Source of the DNA: Chrysaora quinquecirrha
Taxonomy: Eukaryota > Cnidaria > Scyphozoa > Semaeostomeae > Pelagiidae
Length of the DNA: 64,000 nucleotides
Direction of reading: 5' to 3'
Assembly: GCA_014526335.1 (NCBI GenBank)
Contig: JACTAT010000105.1
Coordinates: forward strand, 635,676-699,675
Each line of letters begins with the position of its first letter. Position 1 is the stretch's first letter. Both the position numbers and the translations under genes were made by a program. Shown one piece after another: positions 25,801-37,300 of this stretch. Below the pieces are notes generated by a model that worked only from the letters and a program-made list of their open reading frames with translations, was not told where the DNA came from and did not search any database.

Positions 25801-27725
25801 TTGATGTTAAACCTTGGGATGATGAAACAGGTACCACGAATTTGACTTGAATTTTTATTGAGCATTGAAAGAGCTTACTTAAGACATAAATTAAGATGTT
25901 ATTGTCTTCTAATTCAGTTGATATCAATTTTCCGTAAGAACAATTCAAGTTTTGACAAGCCATGTCTAATTCTTAAATTTTAACTTGTAAAATCACGAGC
26001 AATCTTGATGATCTAGATAATGAGTACAAAAGGATCTCAAGCGTTCTAAAGGCCAATGAATATAAACAAGAAGACATACGCAAGGTCACGAGAAAAATCT
26101 CAAAGCCCAGACAGAATACTGAGGCTAACAAAGAGGAGCCTAAATGTTCTATGAACCTGCCATATATCAGAGGGACAAGTGAGAAAATCCGTCGATCTTT
26201 GTCTAAACAAAATATAAGGTGTACTTTTTATTCCCTTAATACACTTAAAAAGTCGCTTTCAAGGCCAAAAGACAAAGTTGACGATCTTGAAAAATCAAAT
26301 GTGACCCATGGTCGAACTGACAAAAGTGATCTTGCCAATCATTGTTGGACGGAAAAACACCAGATGGATTGGGATAACATTTCAGTGATTGATGAAGATA
26401 AGAACTGGAAAAACAGACTTGTCAAAGAGAGCATTCACTCAGTTCTATCAACTCCTTGTATCAATCAAGTATCTTACTCAATCCCAGAAATCTGGTTGAA
26501 TAACATCAAAAGTTGCAGTGAACGCAATTTTGGCGCCACAAATTTTAGAAATGGAGCGCCAAAAATTCTGAGCTTCCTCGCAGGTCCGGTTAATTCCACA
26601 CCTTTCGATCCGACCTTTGCAATAAATAGGCAAGAAACCACATTTCTCATTGCCCGATGATGGGAGACGGATCTCTCCCGAAACGTTGCCCAACTAAATA
26701 TCAAAGGCTTGTCATGATAAGTGGTGACTATCATGTCGAATACAGTGTCAGAAACAGCCTTGATAAGTCCGAATATATTTACTTTGTAAAATTTTTTTTA
26801 TTTTCAGACATGAAAGAAATCGAGAATCATGTACGATCTATTGAAGCAGATGGACTCCTGTGGGGCGTCTGTAAGTTTATTATGCAATTAAAAGATTCTT
26901 ATTCTAAATTTGCAGTTTCTCACAGTCAAAAATTGTGAAAGGATGCAAAACTTGTAATGCAAGTGAGCAGTGATTGTTGAACTAGAGTAATAAATAACAG
27001 CCAGTATTTGAAAGCTGACTAGGGTCTTCTTCCAATAATGCATGTGACATTACCGGTTTGTCAACTGGATGAAGGAAATGGACTTTATCTGCCCAACAGT
27101 TCTTAATTTGCCCTGCTTTTAACCATACACATCTGGTTCGCACAACGCAAATATGTTTTGCCTCCAGAATCCGAACCGAAATTAGAAACGGTAAAGAAAG
27201 CAACGTTGACGGACGTTGTGACAGTTCTTTGCATAGGGAAGCATTATACATACACTCGTAGACATTAATTTCTTAAGCATTGAATTATAGCGATTTGAAT
27301 TGAAAAATGTTACAAAATGCAGCTATTATCTTTGTGCCATCAGCATCAAAATAATATGTCAAATGCATTTCCTGTAGTTTCAGTTTCAATTATTTTCAGT
27401 CAATCAGCTGTACATACTTTGCAAGTTTCATTTCGAATTTTCTGCACTTCTATTCCGAGATATAAGGCTTTAAATATAAAATGGTGAGCAAACATTGGCA
27501 GATTATCACAATTCACCTGCACACAAGTTTCCGTTACACAACACGTTTTTATGCCTTCCAACTTCACGATGAGCTGAGCTTGCACTAAGGCAGTAGCATG
27601 GTGAAGCTGTCACTTGGTAAAAGATCAGTTTGTAACATTGTCACTTGTGCCTTTCAGCTAAACTTGTTCCAGTTGGTTATGGAATAAAAAAATTACAAAT
27701 TTCTGCTGTCATTGAAGATGAGAAA
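16802..27725 (+). CDS. EEF1B2: Elongation factor 1-beta (eEF1B alpha/beta subunit), all but the last exon
   Basis: Seven exons join in frame: 16802-16881, 19775-19900, 21044-21152, 24808-24844, 25768-25830, 26808-26870 and 27658-27725 (546 nt, 182 codons). The N-terminus [20 protein letters not shown] leads into the GST-like domain ([29 protein letters not shown]). An acidic segment follows ([13 protein letters not shown]), a Lys/Pro linker, then the catalytic guanine-exchange domain ([40 protein letters not shown]). The protein recharges eEF1A with GTP during translation elongation. The expected last ~28-30 residues (DMLEE...FNKI-type end) are not found before or just after the gap at 28164, so that exon probably lies in it. 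Introns 1, 3 and 5 are filled with repeats. Confidence 0.95.
17092..18020 (+). repeat. ~0.93-kb satellite-like repeat, copy 2
   Basis: The unit starts TTATGTTTGAAGAATTCAAA and ends GGCTAATGGGTACCTTTAA. It is directly followed by copy 3 with a 930-bp offset, and the copies are nearly identical apart from the AGATAGATACC count. It lies in EEF1B2 intron 1. Confidence 0.9.
18021..18923 (+). repeat. ~0.93-kb satellite-like repeat, copy 3
   Basis: Tandem neighbour of copy 2. It has single-base differences and ends at GGTACCTTTAATTAT, where unique intron sequence resumes. The short frames in the copies (MVRWLG...) are shared by all units but broken by indels, so they are not convincing coding sequence. 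Confidence 0.9.
19233..19585. mobile_element. Degenerate TTATAAG-family inverted-repeat element
   Basis: CATTTTTTTAAGAACACACT near 19270 and ACACTCTTGTATAAGAGG near 19500 are inverted. Internal CATGTCCAGCCTCAG also occurs at 60174. It is related to elements at 38862, 44566, 60085 and 61818. It lies in EEF1B2 intron 1. Confidence 0.45.
21980..22849 (-). pseudogene. Ty1/copia retrotransposon reverse-transcriptase fragment
   Basis: An open frame antisense to EEF1B2 intron 3 encodes the C-terminal half of an RVT_2-type polymerase: [17 protein letters not shown] (the VDD catalytic box), [44 protein letters not shown] and LVSWQS. The usual catalytic Asp-His-Glu end of the RNase H is missing. After about residue 235 the frame runs into a TTATAAGGAAC-type repeat ([10 protein letters not shown]). 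No gag, integrase or LTR is visible, so this is a truncated dead copy. Confidence 0.85.
23969..24280. repeat. 78-bp minisatellite, four units
   Basis: ACATTACATC recurs at 23969, 24047, 24125 and 24203 (78-bp period). Each unit holds CCAACATT and ATGTTGGCTGGTGTTGGGG. The period is a multiple of three, so both strands stay open, but this looks like an expanded MITE interior in EEF1B2 intron 3. Confidence 0.92.
24490..24676. mobile_element. Short MITE-like element with CCAACAT/ATGTTGG words
   Basis: It runs from TTGGCACAGGTGGCCAAACG to GGAAACGTTTGACAGAGGC, with repeated CCAACAT words on both strands. It is related to the 78-bp minisatellite beside it and to pieces at 47955-48060 and 48700-48880. 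Confidence 0.5.
25990..26785 (+). pseudogene. Penelope-like retroelement 3' fragment
   Basis: A frame open from about 25990 to 26660 encodes [33 protein letters not shown] and then [20 protein letters not shown] plus [11 protein letters not shown]. This is the reverse-transcriptase C-terminal linker and GIY-YIG-flanking region typical of Penelope-like elements. The GIY-YIG core expected between PKDKV and HCWTEKH is deleted. The terminal region (26652-26785) recurs as an inverted dimer at 46577-46744. It sits just before EEF1B2 exon 6. Confidence 0.7.
26652..26692 (+). ncRNA. Hammerhead-like core at the Penelope-like 3' end (degenerate)
   Basis: The order is CGATGAT, then a 6-bp hairpin GGGAGA/TCTCCC with loop CGGATC, then GAAACG. 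This mimics the hammerhead layout CUGAUGA - stem II - GAAA known from Penelope-like terminal repeats. The U of CUGAUGA is C here and one base is unpaired, so activity is doubtful. Confidence 0.35.
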
Positions 27726-28163
27726 GTATGTGTTACTTAAAAATTCCCTCATTAATTACTGTTTTTTTTTTATTGTTTACTTGTTGTGCGATGAATTTTA
27801 ACGTGACCGTTACGCCGTGATCTGTACGTACAGGCTGCAATATTTTAACGTAGAAATTGAAATTTCATCTTTTGGCGTTCATAATTTTTGCACCAATTTG
27901 GAAAATAATTTGGAGACTACAAATTTTTCACTATATTAACGCTTTTGCTGAGATAAAAAAACCGCTGGGTAGCTGGGTATCCACTTCTTAATGACGTATG
28001 TCACTTTTAGTTTCATATTCACCGATATTCACCATGTCCTGGTTTCAATCAGAATTTAAAATGACAGACTGTTGGGAAGTTAGAGGAATTCATTTGAAAA
28101 GCAGTATTCTCTGCACTTTGTTTTATCATCAAATCTTTGATGAATAAAGACTTTTCCTATTAA

Positions 28164-28663
28164 NNNNNNNNNNNNNNNNNNNNNNNNNNNNNNNNNNNNN
28201 NNNNNNNNNNNNNNNNNNNNNNNNNNNNNNNNNNNNNNNNNNNNNNNNNNNNNNNNNNNNNNNNNNNNNNNNNNNNNNNNNNNNNNNNNNNNNNNNNNNN
28301 NNNNNNNNNNNNNNNNNNNNNNNNNNNNNNNNNNNNNNNNNNNNNNNNNNNNNNNNNNNNNNNNNNNNNNNNNNNNNNNNNNNNNNNNNNNNNNNNNNNN
28401 NNNNNNNNNNNNNNNNNNNNNNNNNNNNNNNNNNNNNNNNNNNNNNNNNNNNNNNNNNNNNNNNNNNNNNNNNNNNNNNNNNNNNNNNNNNNNNNNNNNN
28501 NNNNNNNNNNNNNNNNNNNNNNNNNNNNNNNNNNNNNNNNNNNNNNNNNNNNNNNNNNNNNNNNNNNNNNNNNNNNNNNNNNNNNNNNNNNNNNNNNNNN
28601 NNNNNNNNNNNNNNNNNNNNNNNNNNNNNNNNNNNNNNNNNNNNNNNNNNNNNNNNNNNNNNN
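28164..28663. other. Assembly gap of exactly 500 N
   Basis: Placeholder-sized gap. The missing last exon of EEF1B2 probably lies here. Confidence 0.95.
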
Positions 28664-29244
28664 CCGGCAAGAAAAATATCGGGAGTCCAAATTTTTAGGA
28701 TGGTGTTTTTCTGCGAGAATCGGAATATTTATAAAAGGTTTCTGCGGGAGCAGGGATTTTTTAAAAATTCAAATCGACATTCGGGATTCATGGACCAATT
28801 ATTTCCAGGATTCTACCATCCAGTTGCATAATTCAGAGCTAGAAGGCGATATTTCTTCTCAGCAAACTAATTATTTGTATTGAAGTTTAGGAAATTACTT
28901 TTTTGATGATTTCAAGTAATTCTCGGTGGCGATACAGTAACTTCACCATGGAAAACCAGTCAGCATTCTCGTACGTTACAGAAAATTATCGGTATTCGGA
29001 AAGCGTTGTTAAGGAATGGGATTAGCCTTCATTCTTGTCGAAGCTCCTTTGCACCCATCGTACCAATATAGCATATTATATATAAAACAAATATAAGAGG
29101 AACTTATACGAAGATCATTTAAAATGAAGTGAAACAAAAAAGCAAAGCCAGTTTACCTGTTAATTTAACTGGTGCTAAAAAGGAATGAAACACAACTCCA
29201 TTAAAACTAATTCACAAGAAAAATTTTTTTAAAAAGCAAGTTGC
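28664..29244. other. Stretch without recognised features
   Basis: AT-rich sequence between the gap and the first MITE. No exon resembling the EEF1B2 C-terminus, or any other gene, is seen on either strand. Confidence 0.4.
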
Positions 29245-29523
29245 TAAGGCCCTGGCCAAACGATCAAACATTGTTGGTCAAACATTTGCGATTTGCTTGT
29301 CAAGCAAAATGTTTGACCGTTTGGCCACATCCAAAAACATTGCTCGTCCAACATTTTTGTTTACGTCTTTTGTCGTGAGCTTTTCAAAAATATCACGCCA
29401 CAAATTTTGTTATTTTTGCTTGTCAAGCAATGTTTTTGGACGTGGCCAAACGGTCAAACATTTGTTGTAAAGTAAGTATAAAATGTTTGACCAACAATGT
29501 TTGATCGTTTGGCCAGGGCCTAA
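29245..29523. mobile_element. MITE-like element, GGCCCTGGCCAAACG family
   Basis: One of the best-preserved copies. Ends TAAGGCCCTGGCCAAACGAT and ATCGTTTGGCCAGGGCCTAA are perfect inverted repeats around a 279-bp element made of CAAACATT words. Confidence 0.85.
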
Positions 29524-29589
29524 AACTTTAGTTAACGGTTCCTTTGGATATAGTTACTCATGAGAAGAAGCGAAACGTCTAAGAATGGC

Positions 29590-29883
29590 TTAGCCCTTGG
29601 CCAAATGATTAAACATTGTTTGCAAAACATTTGAAATTCCCTTGTCAAATAAAATGTTTCAGCTACCGTTTGGCCAAGTCGCAAAGTATTGCTATTCAAA
29701 TATTTTTGTTTTTGTCTAGAAAAAAGGCTTTTTGAACGTGTTCAAAAACATTGAGCAACAAAATTTGCTTTATTTATGCTTGTCAAGCAATGTTTTGTGA
29801 CGTTGCAAAACGTTCAAATATCCTTGACAAACAAAATTCCAACGGTAGGCGAAAAATGTTCGCTCGTTTCGCGAAGGTTTAAG
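29590..29883. mobile_element. MITE-like element, decayed copy
   Basis: The left end TTAGCCCTTGGCCAAATGAT is recognisable. The right end has decayed to CGCTCGTTTCGCGAAGGTTT. It lies 66 bp from the previous copy. Confidence 0.65.
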
Positions 29884-30404
29884 TTTACTTTTGACGTCAT
29901 CTCGTTTATGGAGTAAAGAAAATAGGCTCTTTAATAGTTGTCTGTTTAGGTTACATGATAACACTAGTGCTTGCTTAAAACTTTGGATCTTGAGGGAGCA
30001 GATAACTACGCAAATTTTGCCTTGAGATTCCTACTAGTCAATTAAGGGATTATTAAACTTTTCCGCTCCAGCACTTCTGCGCCTAATGCAGCTGCACATC
30101 AACGTTTCGTTACAGGAACAAGTTAAGTCTCTTGTTAAATAGGGACGTCAATAACGGATTACTGTTTCTGGATGCTATAAACAGCCATTATTCAGTGGCT
30201 GTTCACAAAATACGATATCGTACATAAAGCCGTATCTCCACAAGGTGAAATACCGCGCGATGTGCTTTCACGACGAGAAGTTCTTTCTGTGACGAACAGA
30301 CGAACGGAAAATGCACTGCTGCGCATATGCAGCGATAAAATCTTTCCTTTCGCGCAAAGAACTTTGCTAAGTTCATATTCGCCTTAATGCTTAATCAATG
30401 CAAT

Positions 30405-30667
30405 TCATAATAATATAAGTATGACAATAGCAATACCTCTCTTGATAAATGTGCTCCTCCAGTTTCCATTGCGGTTACGGCCTGTCATGCCAAATTCACA
30501 GTAACATGCTTTCCCTGTCTTTGAATCAACAGTAACACCATTGGCTAACTGTCCGTTCTTTCTGTATGTGCTGCATTTTTGGTAACAAACCTCCTTGCTG
30601 GCAAACGTTCCGATTTTCTGTTCAGATCCACCACTACCATCACCAATCACCCACTTAGCTGGAAGGA
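30405..30667 (-). CDS. Cys-rich domain exon Cys3 and apparent C-terminus
   Basis: The exon begins at 30667 and reads PAKWVIGDGSGGSEQKIGTF, VCYQKCSTYRKNGQLANG, ACYCEFGMTGR and NWRSTFIKR. At 30436 there is a donor-like GTATTG, homologous to the donors of Cys1 and Cys2. If it is not spliced, the frame continues with a short hydrophobic tail (GIAIVILILL) and a stop at 30405-30407. No further exon is recognised to the left, so the read-through end is the simplest model. A final exon in the repeats or the gap cannot be excluded. Confidence 0.7.
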
Positions 30668-33600
30668 CTAGAATAGAACAGTGCTAAGCTTTAGAATTTG
30701 TTTTAAACTCGCAGATGCAATAAACCTTGTAGAATCGCTTTGAGTAACAGTACCTTGGTCTTAATCAGGCAAAAGCAATTAACAATATGTACTCATCTTT
30801 TGAGTAATATGGAATTCGGGGATCATTTCAAAGAATGCTTGAAGAATGTTTCAGAATTTTAAGCAGAGCAACATCCCACTTTGATTGGAGGGCTTTTGAG
30901 TCAATAAAGTGGCCTTGTTAGGAGGGATGCGCATATCCTATATCCCCCTTTTTAAAACATTCCCCTTATCACTGAATTATTTTCTAGAAAATCTCCCCTT
31001 TATCCCAGAATCCAAAAAATCCCATATTCCCATATTCCCATATTCCATAAGACATATTTCATACAAATTTTAAGACATCAAAGTACCATTTGGCACAAAA
31101 AGCTTAGATTTGCAATTTTTCACAAAAATCAGTTCTTTTACTGTTAATAACTAAAACTAGCTTAATCTTTTTCTAGAATTTTCCGACATCCCTGTCATTT
31201 TTCCGGAAATATCCTATATTTCGGACCCATATACCCTAATGAGGCCTCGATATACAGAATTGAATGCGAAGTTTCGCGTAGCATTTAGTCACCTTCAGGA
31301 TGGAGTTGATTAAGCAACAACAAAATTTTGATAACGAAATGCATTATGTTTGAGAATTAAATAAAACTCAAGTTACCTCCGGCTGGCAGTGGTAAAGGCA
31401 ATGGAGCACCTAAAAAGAAGAACAAGTTTCATTAAATCCTCTTACAGACAGAGATGGCAATGTGAACGATTAATACAACTACGGACTCGTAGAGAACCTG
31501 TGGCCATGTAGCTCAGTTAGAAGTGCGTTGGCATATACACCTTTTCAACTAAGGGCCTCGCTTTAAAAAAATTTGAAAATTGCCTCACAGAAACATTCCG
31601 ACTGCAGATTCGAATTCAGCACCTTCGTTTTAGTGTTGAGGCAAATTTTTATGCCTCTATTCCTTAAGATGCTGATCTTATAGCGATTAAAAGTTTGAAA
31701 ATTTGTAAGGGCTTTGACCGTGAAAAATGACTGAGGGTGAAAAATTTCACCCCGAGCGATTTTTCACGGTCAAATCCTTTATAAATTTAGAAACTTTTAA
31801 TCGCTATAAAATCAACATCGTAAGGATCAGAAGCGTAAAAATTTCTCTCAACACTAAAATGAATGTGCTCAAATTTGGCTCCAGTTACACTATGCTGGCA
31901 AGCCTCATCGCGCCTTAAATTTTGTATCGGATTGGGCTTTCAGTTACAATATGACGACTCAATCCGGTATAAGACGCTCTGCAATTCCTCTTGAAATTCA
32001 TGGCGCTCTGGAGATGATATGAAAATCAAGACACAACGCGGCGGAGCGGCATAGTGTAATCATGCCAATCCGATATATGACGCTCCAAACCCTTGTCTTT
32101 CTATTGTTTCACAAAAAATGCGAAGCAAATCTGCGAAGAGGCTGCTGTGGCATCTCAGTATAACTGCAATGATCGGGGTTAAAACCAGGGCAATGCGCTC
32201 AGTATAACTGCTGGGCAAAATCTTATGAGGGCACGAAAATCAATACTCCACGATATCATGCCGGCATATATAAAAAATGGGGCCTAAATCCTAAATGCAA
32301 ATTACGGACAAATTTTGCAACGACTTAACGTTGAATTTGAGTATACTGCATTGATTAGCAGTCAGCTAGCCAGATTATTTCATTATCAAGACTATACTGC
32401 TGCCATGCAAGATCAATAATTAAATAACAATACCAGTACCTCTCTTAATAAATGTGCTCTTCCAGTTTCCATTGTTGTTACGTCCTTTCATTCCAAATTC
32501 ACAGAAACATTGTTTTTCAGTCTTTGAATCCACGGTTACCCCATTTGCCAATTGTCCATTCTTTCTGTAAGTGCTGCATTTTGCGTAACATATCTCCTTA
32601 TTGGCGAACGTGCCGATCTTTTGCTCGCTACCACCTGAACCATCTCCTCTTACCCACTGCGCAGGAGCAACTAAGGCAAAAGATTTGTCTTTTTCAAAAG
32701 AAGAAAAAGGAATTTAACAAACGAAAAACAACAATGAAAAGCTGATCTCGCATTCATAGAGTAGTATTGTATTGAAGTGATATATACTTATAGGTTTTTA
32801 ATCTGTACGATTCATTTATTTAGTAAGAAGAAGAAGAAAAAGCAGAAGAACAAGGATAAGAGAAGAAGTAAACAATAAGATGAAAAACAACAAAATAAGA
32901 AAAGAAAGAACAAAGAGAGAAAGAAGACTAGGTAAAAGAAAGAGAAGAAGAAGTAGAAGAGACAAAATTAGAAGCACAAAGAAGCAGTAGAAAATATAAA
33001 GACGAAGTAGGAAAACGAAGAAGAAGAAGAACTAAGAAGTAGAAGACGAACAAGAAGAAGAACTAAGAAGTAGAAAAACGAAGAAGTAGAAGAATGAAGA
33101 AGAACGAGAAGAAGAAGAATAAGAAGAAGAAGAAGAAGAAGACGAAGAGAAGAAGAGAACAATAATAGGAAGAAGAAACAAAAGAATACAAAGAAGACGT
33201 AGAAGGCAAAGAAGAAACTGAAGAGCAAAAAAAGAGAAGAAAGAATAAGGAGAGAAAGAAGACGAGGTAAAGGAAACAAAAGAGAAAGAAGTACACGAAA
33301 AAAGAAATAGAAAAACTAACAAGAAGTAGAAGAATGAAGAAGTAGAAGAACTAAAAATAGAAGAGGAAGATGAAGAAGAATAAGAGAAGAAGAAGACAAT
33401 AAGAGGAAGTATATAAAGAAGAAGAAGAAATATATAAAAGAGCAAAATAAGAGAAGAGATAATAGAAGAGAAAGAAGACAAAATAAAGGAAACAGAAGAG
33501 GATGAAGGAGTAGAGGAGAAAGAAGAAGAAGAACAAAAAGAAGTAGAAGAACTAAGAAGAAGAAGAAAACTAAGAAGTAAAAGAATGAAGAAGAAAAGAA

Positions 33601-34084
33601 AAAGAAGACAAAGAATAAGAAGAAGCTAGATAACACGAGAAGAAGAAGAAGAACAAGAAAAAGTTGACGAGGAAGAGGAATATGAAGTAGTAGAAGAAGA
33701 AAAAGCTTTCTCTCAAGGTCAAGGAAAAGGAGAACGGCGGAGAATTTTAAGAAAAGAGGAGATATTTCTGACACTCACCTCCTTTGATGGCAAAAACTTC
33801 CACTTCACACAATGTGAGGTATTCGTTGATTCTGAGCGTGACAAAAACATATCTTCCAGCTTTTGGTTTATCACAGATCAGAGGTTTGGTCTGTCCGCGT
33901 CCAATCTGTCCTGGATGTGTGACGCAACTAAAAACAAAAAAGCGCAATTACCTTACAAATTGCATGAAATAAGTTCAAATGCATTCTAGGAATCACGTTT
34001 GTACTAGTTTTGAGGTAGCCTTACTGAGCTATCTACATATAGAAGATATAAAATGAATATCGTCTTTATCTTAAAATTCAGTAA

Positions 34085-34119
<35 letters not shown>

Positions 34120-34320
34120 CAAAATTGATGCATTAGAAGAACTAGAAGAAGTAGTGGTAGAAAAAGAAGGTTGAAAAGAAGAAGAAGAAGAAGAAGAAGA
34201 CGAAAAAGAAGACGAAGAAGAAGGAAGAATAGGAAGAATAGGAAGAAAAGGAAGAAGGAGACGAAGAAGAAGACGCGAAAGAAGAAGAAGAAGAAGAAGA
34301 AGAAGAAGAAGAAGAAGAAG

Positions 34321-34353
<33 letters not shown>

Positions 34354-34363
34354 GGAAGAAGCA

Positions 34364-34396
<33 letters not shown>

Positions 34397-37300
34397 TAGC
34401 AAGAAGAGGAAGAAGAAGACGAAAAAGAAGAAGAGAAAGAAGAAGAAGAAGAAGAAGAGAAGAAGAAGAAGAATAGGAAGAAGAGGAAGAAGAAGAAGAA
34501 TAAGAAGAAGAAGAAGGAGAAGAAGAAGAGAAAGAAGAAGAAGAAGAAAAAAAGAGGAAGAAGAAGAAGAAGAGGAGGAAGAAGAAGAAGAAAAGGAAGA
34601 AGTAGAAGAAAGTAGAAGAAGAACTAATCACAGCACCATAAACAACCTCTCCTGAGAGAATAAATAGCCGAAACAAAACTGACGAGAACAGAAAAGAGAT
34701 AGCTATTATAAATTATCTATCTATAAGCCATTAAACTGACGAGAGAGCTGTTACCAATCACTTACACTGGATTTGCTCGTGGATTTCCAGCACTATTTCC
34801 AACATGAATAGCAATATTCCTGAGACGGTTCCAACAACAATCTCCTCTGTTTGTCAGTGAGACTTTCTTCACTTGCTGTTTGCTGCCAAGATCTACACGC
34901 CACCAAGGGTTCTGTTGTCTGTTGGTGTGGGTACAGGATCTTCCTCCCCACTGAGAATTCTTGTTTCCATCAACAGCTCTGGATGAAGCACCACCGAAGC
35001 CAGTAGAAGACTGGTGGGTTGGCCTGTTTTTAGCAATATTCCCTGAAAAAGATAACAAAGATAAAAGATAAACGTTTCATACAGCGTAAAAAACGTTACG
35101 GCTTCACGGCTGTGAGCCGGAGCACGGTTTTGACTGGTAATACCGTTTTTGAGTAAGGTCAGGCAGTTTTCTTAAGGCCATGGGCAAATGAACTGAACAT
35201 TTCACTGAACATTTCCTGGGCATTTGCTGCCTCTCTTCCTTGTACGAAATTCAAGATTTCAAATTGAAAATTGAGAAAGTTTCCGCTAATTATTAACATG
35301 CGCATGTTTATATCAGATAAATATTCATCTTTTGTTCAATAGAGTGGCCAAATAAACAAATTTTTGACTCCGATCAAACATTCACTGAAATGTTCAATGT
35401 TCTGGAATTTTCACTGAACTTTAATTTTGACGATGTTCAGTGAAATTTTCAGTGCCTTTGTCCAGGGCCTTAGGAATCTAATTTTAGGAAACGTTTTAGC
35501 TAATGTCAAATTCAAAACAGGCTTAGTAACATCATAAACGTCTTTAAGATTTCATTCAGGTCCAATAATACTGGGATTTCTTAGAGAAACTCAATTCTCT
35601 AATTGCCATATCTTGGCTAACACTTAGCATACTAGAATAATCATTGTATCATTTGAATGAAGTTTTCATGTTCTTTCAGAGTAAGTGATGTAAATTAGCA
35701 GTTTCTAAAACAGATTTTCATGACTTCATCATTTTACCTCTCTATTCATGGTTACTCATACTAAATGCAAAAAAAGTTTAAATAAGGTGACTTACCAGTT
35801 AGTTCTATCTTGGGTGGAACTGAAAAAAATTGAAAAAATAAAAATTAGACTAATTTGCAAATAACTTGTACAATTAAAGTTTTAAAGTTGTAATAACATC
35901 AAATAAAATAGGTAAGCTACAATAATCAATAGCATAACAATAAAGATAATAACTAGAGTGCAGAAAAATAAGACAAAATAAGATACAAATAAGGTATCCG
36001 AAAGATTAGAATTCACAATACCAAATTGGAAGACTCGATTAGATTAGATTACATGTAGTAAGTTTCGACTAGATCAGATTGGATTGGATGAACTTAGACT
36101 AGACAAGACCAGATTGAAAGACTCGATTAGATTAGATAACGGGAAGTAAGTTTAAATTGGATTAAATTAGGTTGGATTGGATAAGATAAGAATAGACAAG
36201 ACCAGATTGGAAGACTCGATTAGATCAGATAACGCTAAGCAAGTTTGGTTTAGATTAGGTTGGATTAGATAGAATCAGAATAGGAAAGATCAGATCAGAA
36301 ATAGCAAGATAAGATTAGATTAGATAAGTAGGTCTGGATTACTTTAGATTGGACTGGATAAGATGAGCAGAGACAAGACCAGATGGCTAGATTAGTAGAA
36401 ATCGAAAGAATAGATTAGATTACATAAGGCTAAGAAAGTTAAGATTCGATTAGATCAGTTTAGATTAAATCAGATTAGATTAGATTAGATTAGATTAGAT
36501 TAGATCAGATTAGATTAGACAAAATCTACTCAATCGCTCTCAATAAAGTTTAATCAAAATTACCAACCTACTCCTCCCTGCACTGCAAAAACTTCGACTT
36601 CACATAGAGTAAGGTATTCGGTAGTTCGAAGAGTAACAAAGACATATTGTCCAATTTTTGGAGTTGCGCATTCAAGAGACCTTGTTTCTCCCGCTTTGAA
36701 AGCTGGAGCATAATAAACACATCTGAAAATAGACGAATAGAATAAAAAGCGTTTGAATTATTAAGGAAAATTCAGAGATGATTTATCTTTTAGTTTGAAA
36801 GTAAGGCTGAAATATATTCAAATCAAGCTAATTGGGACAGTTTGCAGTACAACTTCTTAGTACCAAATCGGACAATTAGGGGATTTGCAATGCATGTCCA
36901 TCTTGCACTGAAATTCATCAATCTGACAGAAAACGTACTTTAAGTCTTTGCACAAGTATTCAGTGTGAAAAGCAATAGTTTGGTTAACTTACGTAGGATT
37001 GCTGTAAGCACTTGGATTGTTTCCAACACGCACATCAACATTACGAAGTCTGTTAGAGCAGCAATCAGCTCTGTTCGTGATCTTGAGCATCTTGACTTTT
37101 TGTGGGCTTCCAAGATCGACACGCCACCACGGCTTGTTCTGTCTGTTGGTGTGGGTACAAGAGCCTCCTCCCCAACGTGCGTTGCGATTTCCATCGACGG
37201 CACGTGCTGAGTTGCCTCCGAATCCAGTAGACGACTGAGCTGTAGGTCTGTTCTGGGCAATATTTCCTGTAAATTGAAAACACAGAAGTCATCAATGCCA

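Noticed and set aside
31498..31640. Possible tRNA gene from GTAGCTCAGTTAG and GATTCGAATTC
   Set aside because: The boxes are about 100 bp apart and no cloverleaf or anticodon stem can be drawn. A decayed tRNA-derived repeat is more likely.
34071..34676. Long open frames of Leu/Phe/Ser on minus and Arg/Lys/Glu on plus
   Set aside because: They follow the GAA-type repeat in every frame and lack any splice or domain context.
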